Below, one piece after another: positions 54,725 through 62,712 of a DNA stretch of 64,000 nt. The position numbers were made by a program, and so were the translations under genes. Position 1 is the stretch's first letter; each line of letters begins with the position of its first letter. Source of the DNA: AP-15 sp963781215. Its GTDB lineage: Bacteria; Pseudomonadota; Alphaproteobacteria; ATCC43930; CGMCC-115725. The stretch is from assembly GCA_963781215.1 (NCBI GenBank), contig CAWAFE010000006.1, forward strand, positions 70,092 to 134,091, read 5' to 3'. The notes beneath the pieces were generated by a model, which had not been told where the DNA came from, searched no databases, and was given only the letters and a program-made list of their open reading frames with translations.

Positions 54725-55096
54725 TCACCGGCATCTGGTGTCGAGCACGTATCGGATATCGCCGAGCGAGGCGTCCATCTGGGCGATGTTTTCCCCGTGG
54801 TCGCGACCGGTCAGGCATGGGTTCATCAGAAATCGCGCCCGGCTCATATCCTTCAGGTTCTGCTGCAGCAGCCGACAGAGGCCGGTCCAGTCACCGGGGC
54901 TCACGCTGTTTTCCCGCAATCGGATGCCGTGGACCAGCGTGTCGGCCTCGGCGAGGTCGCGCCGGCAGGTCGGCGTCTCGACGGTTCCGGCGTCGAGCGG
55001 CGCCGACGGCAAAACGGGTCCAATCAGACCGGCCGCCCACATCAGCCTCAGCCGCCAGCAGATGAGGGAGAGTCGGCCGGCCGGCCGGCGTCCCAT
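54725..55096 (-). CDS. Small secreted protein of unknown function
   Basis: 123 residues if the ATG at 55096 is used. Hydrophobic N-terminus (RLSLICWRLRLMWAAGLIGP) followed by a polar part with four cysteines (ETPTCRRDLAEADTLVHGIR, GLCRLLQ, MNPCLTG, and a terminal DTRCR). No family is recognised. The longer in-frame reading upstream overlaps the DUF1674 gene and is unlikely. Confidence 0.4.
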   Translation of the reverse strand: MGRRPAGRLSLICWRLRLMWAAGLIGPVLPSAPLDAGTVETPTCRRDLAEADTLVHGIRLRENSVSPGDWTGLCRLLQQNLKDMSRARFLMNPCLTGRDHGENIAQMDASLGDIRYVLDTRCR

Positions 55097-55106
55097 CCTC
55101 GGCGAC

Positions 55107-55268
55107 CTAAAAGTCGGTGCAACGGCCGTTGTATTCCCAGTCCCCGTACCGGGTCGGCTCGGGACCCTTCGGCCCGCCAATCTCCCGCGGCGCCCCAGCC
55201 GGCGCCGACGCCTCGTCGGGAAGCGTGTTCGGCGGCGTCTTTCCCTCGTCACGCACTCTGTCGTCCAT
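55107..55268 (-). CDS. DUF1674 / succinate dehydrogenase assembly factor 4-like protein
   Basis: 53 residues. The C-terminal motif EIGGPKGPEPTRYGDWEYNG and RCTDF is the invariant end of the DUF1674 family, whose eukaryotic member SDHAF4 helps assemble the flavoprotein of complex II. In Alphaproteobacteria the gene often sits next to rsmB-like genes, as here, on the opposite strand. ATG 55268 is the only start giving the normal length. No sdh genes are in the window. Confidence 0.8.
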   Translation of the reverse strand: MDDRVRDEGKTPPNTLPDEASAPAGAPREIGGPKGPEPTRYGDWEYNGRCTDF

Positions 55269-55442
55269 CCTTCAGATATAAGAACCAAACCGCGCCGCTC
55301 AACCGCCTGGCCGAAAAGTGCGAGCTGCCCTATTCGTGTCCGAGAAATGCCACAAAGGCGGTCGAGCAAGGGCCGGGAACAAACCATGCGGCCCAGCGTT
55401 GGACCGGCGAGCTCGACAAACGGATAGGTCAGAAGAACCTTG

Positions 55443-56744
55443 ATGTCCCAGGTGCCGACCGCGCGCAACGTCGCGCTTGATCTTCTTGGCGCGGTGCTCC
55501 GCCGCCGGCGTTCGCTCGACGACGCTATCGAAGACAATCATCCGATGCACGTGCTGGCGGGGCGCGACCGCGCCTTCGCGCGGCTGCTGGTGGCGACCGT
55601 TCTGCGCCGGCTCGGCCAGATCGACGACCTGATCGCGGCCTGCCTGAACACGCCGCTGGCGCCGCGGGCGATGGCGGTGCACGACATCTTGCGGCTCGGC
55701 GTCGCCCAGCTCCTGTTTCTGCGGACCCCGCCGCACGCGGCGGTCGCGACCAGCGTCGATCTCGCGCAAGGCCGCGGCTTTCTCTCGCACAAGGGGCTGG
55801 TCAACGCCGTGCTGCGGCGGCTGAGCGTCGAGGGTGCCGCACGCGTGGAGGCGCAGGATGCGCCCCGGCTCAACACGCCCGACTGGCTGTGGCGGTCCTG
55901 GAGCGCCAGCTACGGCGAAGACACCGCACGGGCGATCGCGACAGCGCATCTGAAGGAGGCGCCGCTCGATCTGACCTTGCGCGACGACGCCGAGGACTGG
56001 TCGGAGAAATTGCAGGGCAATCTGCTGCCGACCGGGACGCTGCGGCGGTCGGCGGGCGGCTCGGTGATGGCGCTGCCGGGCTATGCCGAGGGTGCGTGGT
56101 GGGTTCAGGACGCCGCCGCGGCATTGCCGGCGCGGCTGTTCGGCGAGGTCGAGGGGCGCGAGATCGTCGATTTGTGCGCGGCGCCCGGCGGCAAGACGGC
56201 GCAGCTCGCCAGCGCCGGCGCGCGGGTGACGGCGGTCGACCGCTCCTCTCGCCGCATCGACCGGCTCGTCGCCAACTTCAACCGGCTCGCCCTGCCGATC
56301 GATGCGGTGGCGGCCGACGCGCTGACATGGCGGCCGGCGCGTCCCGTCGAAATGGTGCTGCTCGACGCCCCCTGCACGACCACCGGCGCCATCCGGCGGC
56401 ACCCGGACGTGCCGCACCTCAAATTGCCGGAGGATGTCGCCCGTCTGGCGGTGGTTCAGGACAATCTGCTGCGCGCCGCGATCGACATGCTGCAGCCCGG
56501 CGGCACGCTCATCTACTGCACCTGCTCGCTCGAGCCCGAGGAAGGGCAGCAGCGCGTCGAAGCGCTGCTCCGCGACGGCGTGCCGGTCAAACGCCGCGGG
56601 ATCGATCCCGACGAGATCGCCGTCGAGCCCGAATGGGTCACCGCTAAGGGCGATCTGCGCACGCTGCCCTGCCATTTCGCCGAATATGACGGCGTCGACG
56701 GGTTCTTCTGCGCGCGGCTGGTCAAGCTCGACGCGCCGTCCTAG
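55443..56744 (+). CDS. rsmB: 16S rRNA (cytosine-967-C5)-methyltransferase family RsmB
   Basis: 433 residues. An N-terminal NusB-like RNA-binding domain (ARNVALDLLGAVLRR...) is followed by a SAM-dependent m5C methyltransferase domain: motif I VDLCAAPGGKTAQLAS, the catalytic cysteines in LLDAPCTTTG (motif IV) and YCTCSLEPEE (motif VI). Start ATG 55443 directly follows a TTG. It is a short distance upstream of the heparinase-like gene. Confidence 0.93.
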   Translation: MSQVPTARNVALDLLGAVLRRRRSLDDAIEDNHPMHVLAGRDRAFARLLVATVLRRLGQIDDLIAACLNTPLAPRAMAVHDILRLGVAQLLFLRTPPHAAVATSVDLAQGRGFLSHKGLVNAVLRRLSVEGAARVEAQDAPRLNTPDWLWRSWSASYGEDTARAIATAHLKEAPLDLTLRDDAEDWSEKLQGNLLPTGTLRRSAGGSVMALPGYAEGAWWVQDAAAALPARLFGEVEGREIVDLCAAPGGKTAQLASAGARVTAVDRSSRRIDRLVANFNRLALPIDAVAADALTWRPARPVEMVLLDAPCTTTGAIRRHPDVPHLKLPEDVARLAVVQDNLLRAAIDMLQPGGTLIYCTCSLEPEEGQQRVEALLRDGVPVKRRGIDPDEIAVEPEWVTAKGDLRTLPCHFAEYDGVDGFFCARLVKLDAPS

Positions 56745-56890
56745 GCCCGACCCGATCGAAGCTCGCCCCCGGCGGCTTGCGGCGTCCGCTCTTCCTTGTT
56801 ACGAAACCGCATGGAGCCCTTTCTGCGGCCATCCGCTGGTGACCAAGGCAGCTGCCCCTGCGGCACGGTCCGCGGACGGCGTTTGAGCGG

Positions 56891-58594
56891 ATGAGGCCGG
56901 CTCGGACGGGCAGCGCAGGGGATCCCGCCGGGCAGCGCCCCGCCGACGAGGCCGCGGCGCCGCTGGTTCGGCTGCGGCGGCGCGCGTTCGGGGCGCTCGC
57001 CGCCAATCGGCTCTACCGCCATACGCTGGTCGGTCATGTCCCGGCCGACCTCAGGCTGAAGATCGGTCAGCGCTGGCCTGGCGACGCCACCCGCGGCGTG
57101 GCGATCCTCGGCGGCGAGATCGAGCTCGCGGGCGAGGTCGTCCGCAACCCCTCGCCGTGCTGGCATCCACCCGCCGCCAGTGCGGAATGGCTCGCCGCCT
57201 GGCACAGCTTCGAGTGGCTTGCCGATCTTCTCGCCGCCGGCGGCGGGCGCGATGCGGCGCGCGATCTGGTGCAGAGCTGGCTCGCCGAAAATGCCGCCGG
57301 GCACGGCGTCGCGTGGCGGTCGGACGTGCTGGCGACACGGCTCTTCGGCTGGCTGTCGCATCTCGATGAGATCGCTGGGCGAGACCGAGACCACGCGCTG
57401 CGCCGCGCAGTGCTGACGAGCTTGGTGCCACAGCTGAGCCACCTCGCGCGCACTGCGTCGTGGGAACAGGTCGGCGCGGCAAAGCTGCGGGCGCTCAAGG
57501 GGCTGATCGCCGGGACGGTCGCGCTCGGCGGGCCCAGGACCCGCCTCGCCAAAGCGCTCAGAGCGCTCGATCGCGAATTGTCGGTCCAGATTCTCCGCGA
57601 CGGCGGCCATGTCTCGCGCAGCCCCTCGGTACAGCTCCAGGTTCTGCAAGACCTGATCGACACGCGTGGGGCGATGCGTGCGGCGCAAATCGAGATACCC
57701 GGCGCGTTGCAGGACGCGATCGAGCGGATGGCGCCGATGCTGCGTCTGTTCCGGCATGGCGACCGCCGTCTCGCCCTGTTCAATGATTCGCTCGAAGAGG
57801 ACGGGGTGCTAATCGACCTCGTCCTGACCCGGTCCGAGGCCAAAGGAAGCGCCCCCTCGCACGCCCCCGATACCGGTTTCGCGCGCCTGCAAGCCGGGGA
57901 GAGCCTCGTGCTCGTCGATACCGGCAGGCCACCGCCCGCGGGCTTCGACGAGCACGCCCATGCCGGCACCTTGTCGTTTGAGATGAGCCACGGGCGCGAG
58001 CGGATCATCGTCAATTGCGGCGCCTACCGCGGCACCAAGTCGAATTGGTCGCGCGTCGCGCGGGCGAGTGCCGCACACTCGGTCCTGGTCGTCGCCGATC
58101 GGAATGCGGCCGAAATCCTGGACGACGGCACGCTCGGCCGCATCCCCGCCACGGTCGCCTGCGAGCGCGCCGAGCACGAGGGCCAGCAATGGATTTCGGC
58201 GACGCATGACGGCTACCGCGAGCGCTTCGGCCTGACCTATACGCGCGAGCTTTTTCTCGCCGCGGACGGGGGGGATCTGCGCGGCGAGGACCGGCTCGCC
58301 GGCCTGCCGGGCGCCACCTTCGCGGTTCGCTTTCACCTGCATCCCTCGGTGCAGGCCTCGCTGGCCGCGGACGAGGCGTCGGCCTTGCTGCGGCTGCCGA
58401 GCGGGGCCGCCTGGCGGCTGCGCGCGGCCGGGGCCGAGATGAGCCTCGGCGAGAGCGTCTATCTCGGCTCCGGCGAGGCGCGAAAGACGCAGCAGGTCGT
58501 GCTGAGCGGTGCGGTCGAGCCGGCCGGCGCCACAATCCGCTGGGCTTTGCGCCGCGAGCCCCGAGAGGCCCCCAGGGAAGCCGGCGCCGATTAG
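56891..58594 (+). CDS. Heparinase II/III family protein
   Basis: 567 residues. An N-terminal alpha/alpha toroid (WHSFEWLADLLAAGGG..., SWLAENAAGHGVAWRSDVLA) is followed by a C-terminal beta-sandwich with FEMSHGRERIIVNCGAYRG and ARASAAHSVLVVADRNAA, the Hepar_II_III signature. It lacks a signal peptide. This class is conserved beside rsmB in many Alphaproteobacteria and is thought to act on surface glycans. The RsmB-side gap is 146 bases. Confidence 0.87.
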   Translation: MRPARTGSAGDPAGQRPADEAAAPLVRLRRRAFGALAANRLYRHTLVGHVPADLRLKIGQRWPGDATRGVAILGGEIELAGEVVRNPSPCWHPPAASAEWLAAWHSFEWLADLLAAGGGRDAARDLVQSWLAENAAGHGVAWRSDVLATRLFGWLSHLDEIAGRDRDHALRRAVLTSLVPQLSHLARTASWEQVGAAKLRALKGLIAGTVALGGPRTRLAKALRALDRELSVQILRDGGHVSRSPSVQLQVLQDLIDTRGAMRAAQIEIPGALQDAIERMAPMLRLFRHGDRRLALFNDSLEEDGVLIDLVLTRSEAKGSAPSHAPDTGFARLQAGESLVLVDTGRPPPAGFDEHAHAGTLSFEMSHGRERIIVNCGAYRGTKSNWSRVARASAAHSVLVVADRNAAEILDDGTLGRIPATVACERAEHEGQQWISATHDGYRERFGLTYTRELFLAADGGDLRGEDRLAGLPGATFAVRFHLHPSVQASLAADEASALLRLPSGAAWRLRAAGAEMSLGESVYLGSGEARKTQQVVLSGAVEPAGATIRWALRREPREAPREAGAD

Positions 58595-58613
58595 CGCATC
58601 GGGGAGCCCTGTT

Positions 58614-58701
58614 GTCATGGCGAGCGCAGCGAAGCAATCTCGGGAAGACACCCTCCCCGCCGAGATTGCTTCCTCGTCCCATGCGCTCCTCGCAATGACA
58701 G
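58614..58701. repeat. REP-like palindromic repeat (cattgcgag family)
   Basis: TTGTCATGGCGAGCGCAGCG with AAGCAATCTCGG faces CCGAGATTGCTT... and CTCCTCGCAATGACAG, a long inverted repeat with the same ends as the repeats at 21449 and 24537. It lies in the 150-base gap between the heparinase-like and GT4 genes. Confidence 0.72.
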
Positions 58702-58744
58702 CTTTGCAAATCGCGCCGACCCGATCGAAGCCCGCTCCGGCGGG

Positions 58745-59761
58745 TTGAGATTGAGCCATCTCGGGATCGGCGAGGCGGGTTTGGCGGTCGCGGTGATCAC
58801 CGCGGCCGGCGTCATCTGCTGCGTCGCTACCTGTGCCCTGATCCCGATCCTGCAACGCCGGCAGGTGCTCGACCGGCCGAATCCCCGCTCCTCGCATGCG
58901 GCACCGACCCCCCGGGGCGGCGGCATCGCACTGATCGGCGTGGTGGCTCTCGCCTGGGCGGCGCTCGTCCGAGCCGGGCTCGCCTCCCCTGCCCTCGCCT
59001 ATGTCTTGCTCGGAGCCGCGATCTTGGCGGTCGTCTCGTGGATCGACGATGTGCGCGGCTTGTCCCCCGCCATGCGCCTGCCGGCGCAATTCGCCGCCGT
59101 GGCGATCGGCGTCGCCGCCCTGCCCGAGACGCACAATCTGCCGCAGGGCTCCTTCGCGCTCGCCGCTTGTTTCACCATCCTTGGGCTGGTCTGGGTCTGG
59201 TGGGTCAACCTCTTCAACTTCATGGACGGGATCGACGGCATCGCCGGCAGCGAGGCGGCGGCGATCGCCGCGGGGCTCATGGTCTTCGCCGCGATCGGCG
59301 ACGGCATCGACCCGCAGACCGCACTCCTTGCCGCCGCAATCGTCGGCGCCGCGATCGGCTTTCTCGTATGGAACTGGTCGCCGGCGCAGATCTTTCTGGG
59401 CGATGTCGGCAGCGTGCCGCTCGGCTACTTGACCGGCTATCTGCTGATCTCCGCGGCGGTTCGCGGCCAATGGCGGATCGCGCTGATTCTGCCGCTCTAC
59501 TTCTTGGCCGACGCGACCATCACCCTCTTTCGCCGGCTGTTGCGCGGGGAGCGCGTTTGGCACGCGCACCGCGAGCATTTCTATCAACGCGCGGTCCAGC
59601 GCGGTCTTTCCCATGCCGCCGTGGTCAGGCGGGTGATCGCGGCCGACCTCGTGTTGATCGGCTGCGGCTGGGCGGCGGCAAACGGCGCGAGTGCTGTCCC
59701 ACTGGGACTTGCCGCCGGGGCCGTGGCGATCCTGCTGGCGGCGCTCGCCCACGGCCGCTGA
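58745..59761 (+). CDS. Glycosyltransferase family 4, undecaprenyl-phosphate sugar-1-phosphate transferase (MraY/WecA type)
   Basis: Initiates lipid-linked glycan synthesis by moving a sugar-1-phosphate onto undecaprenyl phosphate. About 338 residues with about 10 helices. Family motifs: RPNPRSSHAAPTPRGGG, the metal site VSWIDDVRGLSP, NLFNFMDGIDGIAG, FLGDVGSVPLGY, and HAHREHFYQRAVQRG. The start is a TTG at 58745, since no ATG or GTG precedes the first helix. Fits the surface-polysaccharide setting. Confidence 0.85.
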   Translation: MRLSHLGIGEAGLAVAVITAAGVICCVATCALIPILQRRQVLDRPNPRSSHAAPTPRGGGIALIGVVALAWAALVRAGLASPALAYVLLGAAILAVVSWIDDVRGLSPAMRLPAQFAAVAIGVAALPETHNLPQGSFALAACFTILGLVWVWWVNLFNFMDGIDGIAGSEAAAIAAGLMVFAAIGDGIDPQTALLAAAIVGAAIGFLVWNWSPAQIFLGDVGSVPLGYLTGYLLISAAVRGQWRIALILPLYFLADATITLFRRLLRGERVWHAHREHFYQRAVQRGLSHAAVVRRVIAADLVLIGCGWAAANGASAVPLGLAAGAVAILLAALAHGR

Positions 59762-59887
59762 CACCGGCATGCGCCGGTGGCCGACTTTAGGACGGCGCCG
59801 CCTTCCCATCGGGAGAACGTGCCGGGACGCCGCCGCTGGTCGGATAGGATAAGCTTGGACAACCGTATCAGAGAGGAGCCCCGAGCG

Positions 59888-60376
59888 ATGACCAAACGCA
59901 TAGACCCGGCGGCGCTGACCGCGTTCACCGGCACACTCTATCCGCCACCCTACGACGCGCCCTGCCGCGCGCGGCAGCGCACCCGGCTCGGCGACGCGGC
60001 CGGGCTGACGCAATACGGGGTCAACCTGTTGCGCCTGCCGCCCGGCGCCTGGTCGAGCCAGCGTCATTGGCACACCGCCGGCGACGAGTTCATCTATGTC
60101 TTGTCGGGCGAGATCGTGCTGGTCACGGACGAGGGCGAAGAGATCCTGCGCGCCAGCGACGCCGCCGGGTTCAAGGCCGGCGACCGGAACGGCCATTGCC
60201 TGCAAAATCGCAGCGAGGCGGATGCGCTGGCGCTCGAAATTGGCACCCGCATCGCCGACGACTGGGCCTACTACCCAGATGTCGACATGGTGGCGCCCCC
60301 CGGCGGCAAGCCCGCCGCCTACACTCACCGCGACGGCACCCCCTATCAGGACATCAGACGCCGCGGGCCCGAATAA
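59888..60376 (+). CDS. Cupin-domain protein
   Basis: 162 residues. The cupin motif 1 is SSQRHWHTAGDEFIYVLSGE (metal histidines and glutamate) and motif 2 includes AAGFKAGDRNGHCLQNRSEA. A C-terminal extension with YYPDVDMVAPPGG follows, seen in a subgroup of cupins with unknown substrate. ATG 59888 is preceded by AGAGGAG. It is followed by a methyltransferase gene. Confidence 0.82.
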   Translation: MTKRIDPAALTAFTGTLYPPPYDAPCRARQRTRLGDAAGLTQYGVNLLRLPPGAWSSQRHWHTAGDEFIYVLSGEIVLVTDEGEEILRASDAAGFKAGDRNGHCLQNRSEADALALEIGTRIADDWAYYPDVDMVAPPGGKPAAYTHRDGTPYQDIRRRGPE

Positions 60377-60448
60377 GGCCTCGTCTATTGTGATCGGCGC
60401 GGTCCGGCTATGGTCCCGATCGACACTCGCCCGAGCAAGGGAGCCGCC

Positions 60449-61255
60449 ATGCCATCGATCTTCAACGCGCGCGACGCCGCCAATTACGAGCGGCTGATGG
60501 GACGCTGGAGCCGGCGTCTGGCGCCGCTCTTCATCGAGCATGCCGGCATCGCCGACGGCGAGCACGTCATCGAAGTCGGCTGCGGCACCGGCAGCCTGAC
60601 CTTTACCCTGCCGCAGGCGGCGAAGATCGAAAGCCTGACCGCGATCGACCATTCCGAGATCTACCTCGCCGCTGCGCAGGCAAAGAACCATGACCCGCGG
60701 ATTCGGATCGAGCACGGCGACGGCGCGGCACTGCGCTTTGCCGATCGCAGCTTCGACCGGGCCCTGTCGATGCTGGTGCTGCCCTCGGTCCTGCCGCAGC
60801 CGGAGCAGGCGGTGGCGGAGATGCGCCGGGTCACCCGACCGGGCGGGGTGGTCGCCGCCGCATTCTGGGATTCGCCGGGCGGTGCCGTCGCCAACCGCAT
60901 GTTCTGGGACACCGCCGCGGCCCTCGACGCGGCCGCGGCGGAGATGCGCGACGGCACGATGGGGCGGCCGATCTACGCGCCGGGCGCGCTGGCGCGGGTC
61001 TGGGCCGAGGCCGGGCTCGTCGACATCGACCAGCGCTCGCTGATGATCCGCATGGATTTCGCGGAATTCGCCGATTACTGGGGGCCCTATGCGAGCGGCG
61101 AGGGCGCGCTCGGCGCCTATGTCGCAACCCTCGACAACGCCCGGCGCGATCGCCTGGAACGGCACCTGCGCGAGGCTTATCTGACCGGGCGCCCCGACGG
61201 CGAGCGCTCGTTCATCGCCGTCGCGCTCTCCTGCCGCGGCGTCGTGCCAGCCTAG
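60449..61255 (+). CDS. SAM-dependent methyltransferase (UbiE/Methyltransf_11 type)
   Basis: 268 residues. The SAM motif is HVIEVGCGTGSLTFTLPQ, followed by LTAIDHSEIYL, SFDRALSMLVLPSVLPQPEQ and MRRVTRPGGVVAAAFWD. The N-terminus has NYERLMGRWSRRLAP, common in a family of small-molecule methyltransferases. Start ATG 60449. It overlaps the convergent EthD-like gene by 4 bases. Substrate unknown. Confidence 0.85.
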   Translation: MPSIFNARDAANYERLMGRWSRRLAPLFIEHAGIADGEHVIEVGCGTGSLTFTLPQAAKIESLTAIDHSEIYLAAAQAKNHDPRIRIEHGDGAALRFADRSFDRALSMLVLPSVLPQPEQAVAEMRRVTRPGGVVAAAFWDSPGGAVANRMFWDTAAALDAAAAEMRDGTMGRPIYAPGALARVWAEAGLVDIDQRSLMIRMDFAEFADYWGPYASGEGALGAYVATLDNARRDRLERHLREAYLTGRPDGERSFIAVALSCRGVVPA

Positions 61256-61884
61256 CCGGCGCGGGTATAGCGCCGGGAGACGATCCGCAGATGGTCGCGG
61301 AAATGCGGTCGCATGCGGTTGGTCCAGGGGGTGTTGGCCGCCGCCTTCCAGGCGGCCGAAGCCTGCACCTCGGGTGACGCGAGGTGATAGACCGCGACAT
61401 ATTTCTGGGCGGCGCCGCTACCGCGGTAGCGGCGGGCGCTGAGCGTGCCAGGTACGGCGGCGAGGGCCGGGATGTGCTCTGAATTGTACCATTCGTTGAA
61501 TTCGTGCTCGTGCTCGGGTGCCACACTCATCGCGTTCAACAGCAGCGCCTCGGCGCCCTCGGGCGCGGTCTGGTCCCCCGGCAATATCTGCTCGCCCTCG
61601 TAGCGCATCAGCATCTCGACCCGCGCCGTCACCCGCTTTGACCAGACCGAGAGATTGGCGCCGCCGATCGCGCGGTAGGCCGCACCCTTCAGCACGTCGA
61701 CATTGTCGAGCTCGTAGGTCGCCACCGAGATCTTCGGGTTGTCCGCGCCGATCCAGCGCGCGCAGGCGAGAAACCCCGGGACCCGCCGCCGCTCCGGAAT
61801 GTGCTCGAGGTCGTACCAGTCGTGAAACTCGTCCGCGGCGACGCCGGAAAAATCCATCGCCGCGATCAGGATGCCCTTTGCCAT
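61252..61884 (-). CDS. Tandem EthD-like dimeric alpha/beta-barrel protein
   Basis: 210 residues built of two repeats of a dimeric alpha/beta-barrel (EthD-like) domain; each carries the same signature, FHDWYDLEHIPERRRVPGFL and FNEWYNSEHIPALAAVPGTL. In EthD-type proteins the conserved histidine and neighbouring residues bind a small molecule or metal. ATG 61884 has an AGGAGGA seven bases upstream. It is a paralogue of the gene at 61913, 28 bases apart. Function unknown; catabolic helper or hydrolase accessory roles are possible. Confidence 0.72.
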   Translation of the reverse strand: MAKGILIAAMDFSGVAADEFHDWYDLEHIPERRRVPGFLACARWIGADNPKISVATYELDNVDVLKGAAYRAIGGANLSVWSKRVTARVEMLMRYEGEQILPGDQTAPEGAEALLLNAMSVAPEHEHEFNEWYNSEHIPALAAVPGTLSARRYRGSGAAQKYVAVYHLASPEVQASAAWKAAANTPWTNRMRPHFRDHLRIVSRRYTRAG

Positions 61885-61912
61885 CGCTCACTCCTCCTGG
61901 TTTGCGGCTCGG

Positions 61913-62581
61913 CTATTTCGGATAGATCCGCCGGTAGACGCCGGGCGAGCCTTCGTCGTGGCGCAGATTGGGCCGCATCCGCCGGGTCCACGGGTTGCTG
62001 TCGCGGATCCGGTTCCAAGCTTCGCTCTCCGGCACCTGGGCGTGCTCGAATTCGTAGAGTGTGAGGTATTTGGGCTGGCCTTCGACGGCGACATAGCGCC
62101 GAGCGTCGATGCAACCCGGGACGGTCAGATAGTCCGGGATGTAGACGGTGTTGTACCAGGCGTTGAACTCCTCCTCGACGGCACTGGAGACGTCGATCCG
62201 CCCCATCTGCAATACCGGCGCCATGCCCGCGGTCTGCTCGATCGGGTGGGTGTGCATCGGGAAGATCTGGCGGTAGGCGTTGCGCAGGAAGTTGCGCCCG
62301 ACCCGGCTCGTCCCGGTCTTCTGCCGCTGCGCCGAGGGCTGGTACTTGACGGTGTCGAGATAGGCGGCGCTGCGCAATACGTTGTGGTCTTCGAGCTCGT
62401 AGATAGCGAGGTATTTGGGGCCGCCCTTCAGCGCCGCATAGCGGCCGGCGGAGAGAAAGCCCGGCACCTCGAGCAGATGTGGCAGGTGCTCCTCGTCGTA
62501 CCAGCGGTTGAACTCGGCCTCGTGCTCGGCGTCGATGTCGGTCCATACCATCAGCAATCCGGTTCCGCGCGTCTTGGCCAT
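61913..62581 (-). CDS. Tandem EthD-like dimeric alpha/beta-barrel protein (paralogue)
   Basis: 222 residues, again two repeats: FNRWYDEEHLPHLLEVPGFL and FNAWYNTVYIPDYLTVPGCI. In the second repeat the EHIP motif is degenerated to VYIP, so one site may be inactive. ATG 62581 follows GGAGG by eight bases and is preferred to the ATG at 62587. It is the first gene of this two-gene minus-strand unit, and is divergent from the amidohydrolase at 62713. Confidence 0.72.
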   Translation of the reverse strand: MAKTRGTGLLMVWTDIDAEHEAEFNRWYDEEHLPHLLEVPGFLSAGRYAALKGGPKYLAIYELEDHNVLRSAAYLDTVKYQPSAQRQKTGTSRVGRNFLRNAYRQIFPMHTHPIEQTAGMAPVLQMGRIDVSSAVEEEFNAWYNTVYIPDYLTVPGCIDARRYVAVEGQPKYLTLYEFEHAQVPESEAWNRIRDSNPWTRRMRPNLRHDEGSPGVYRRIYPK

Positions 62582-62712
62582 CGGCATTTCCTCCGTTTCG
62601 GCCCAAGCCTAAGCATGCGCCGGCGCGCATTCAACGCCGAAGCGATGGCGGGCGCGGTGCGGCTGCGCTAGAATCGTCACCGCTGACGCAGCCTCAAAAG
62701 AGGGAGAGGGTG

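Noticed and set aside
57809..61165. A minus-strand open frame of about 1,100 codons
   Set aside because: It is antisense to the heparinase, GT4, cupin and methyltransferase genes, is arginine/glycine/aspartate-rich and has no domain; a typical shadow in GC-rich DNA.
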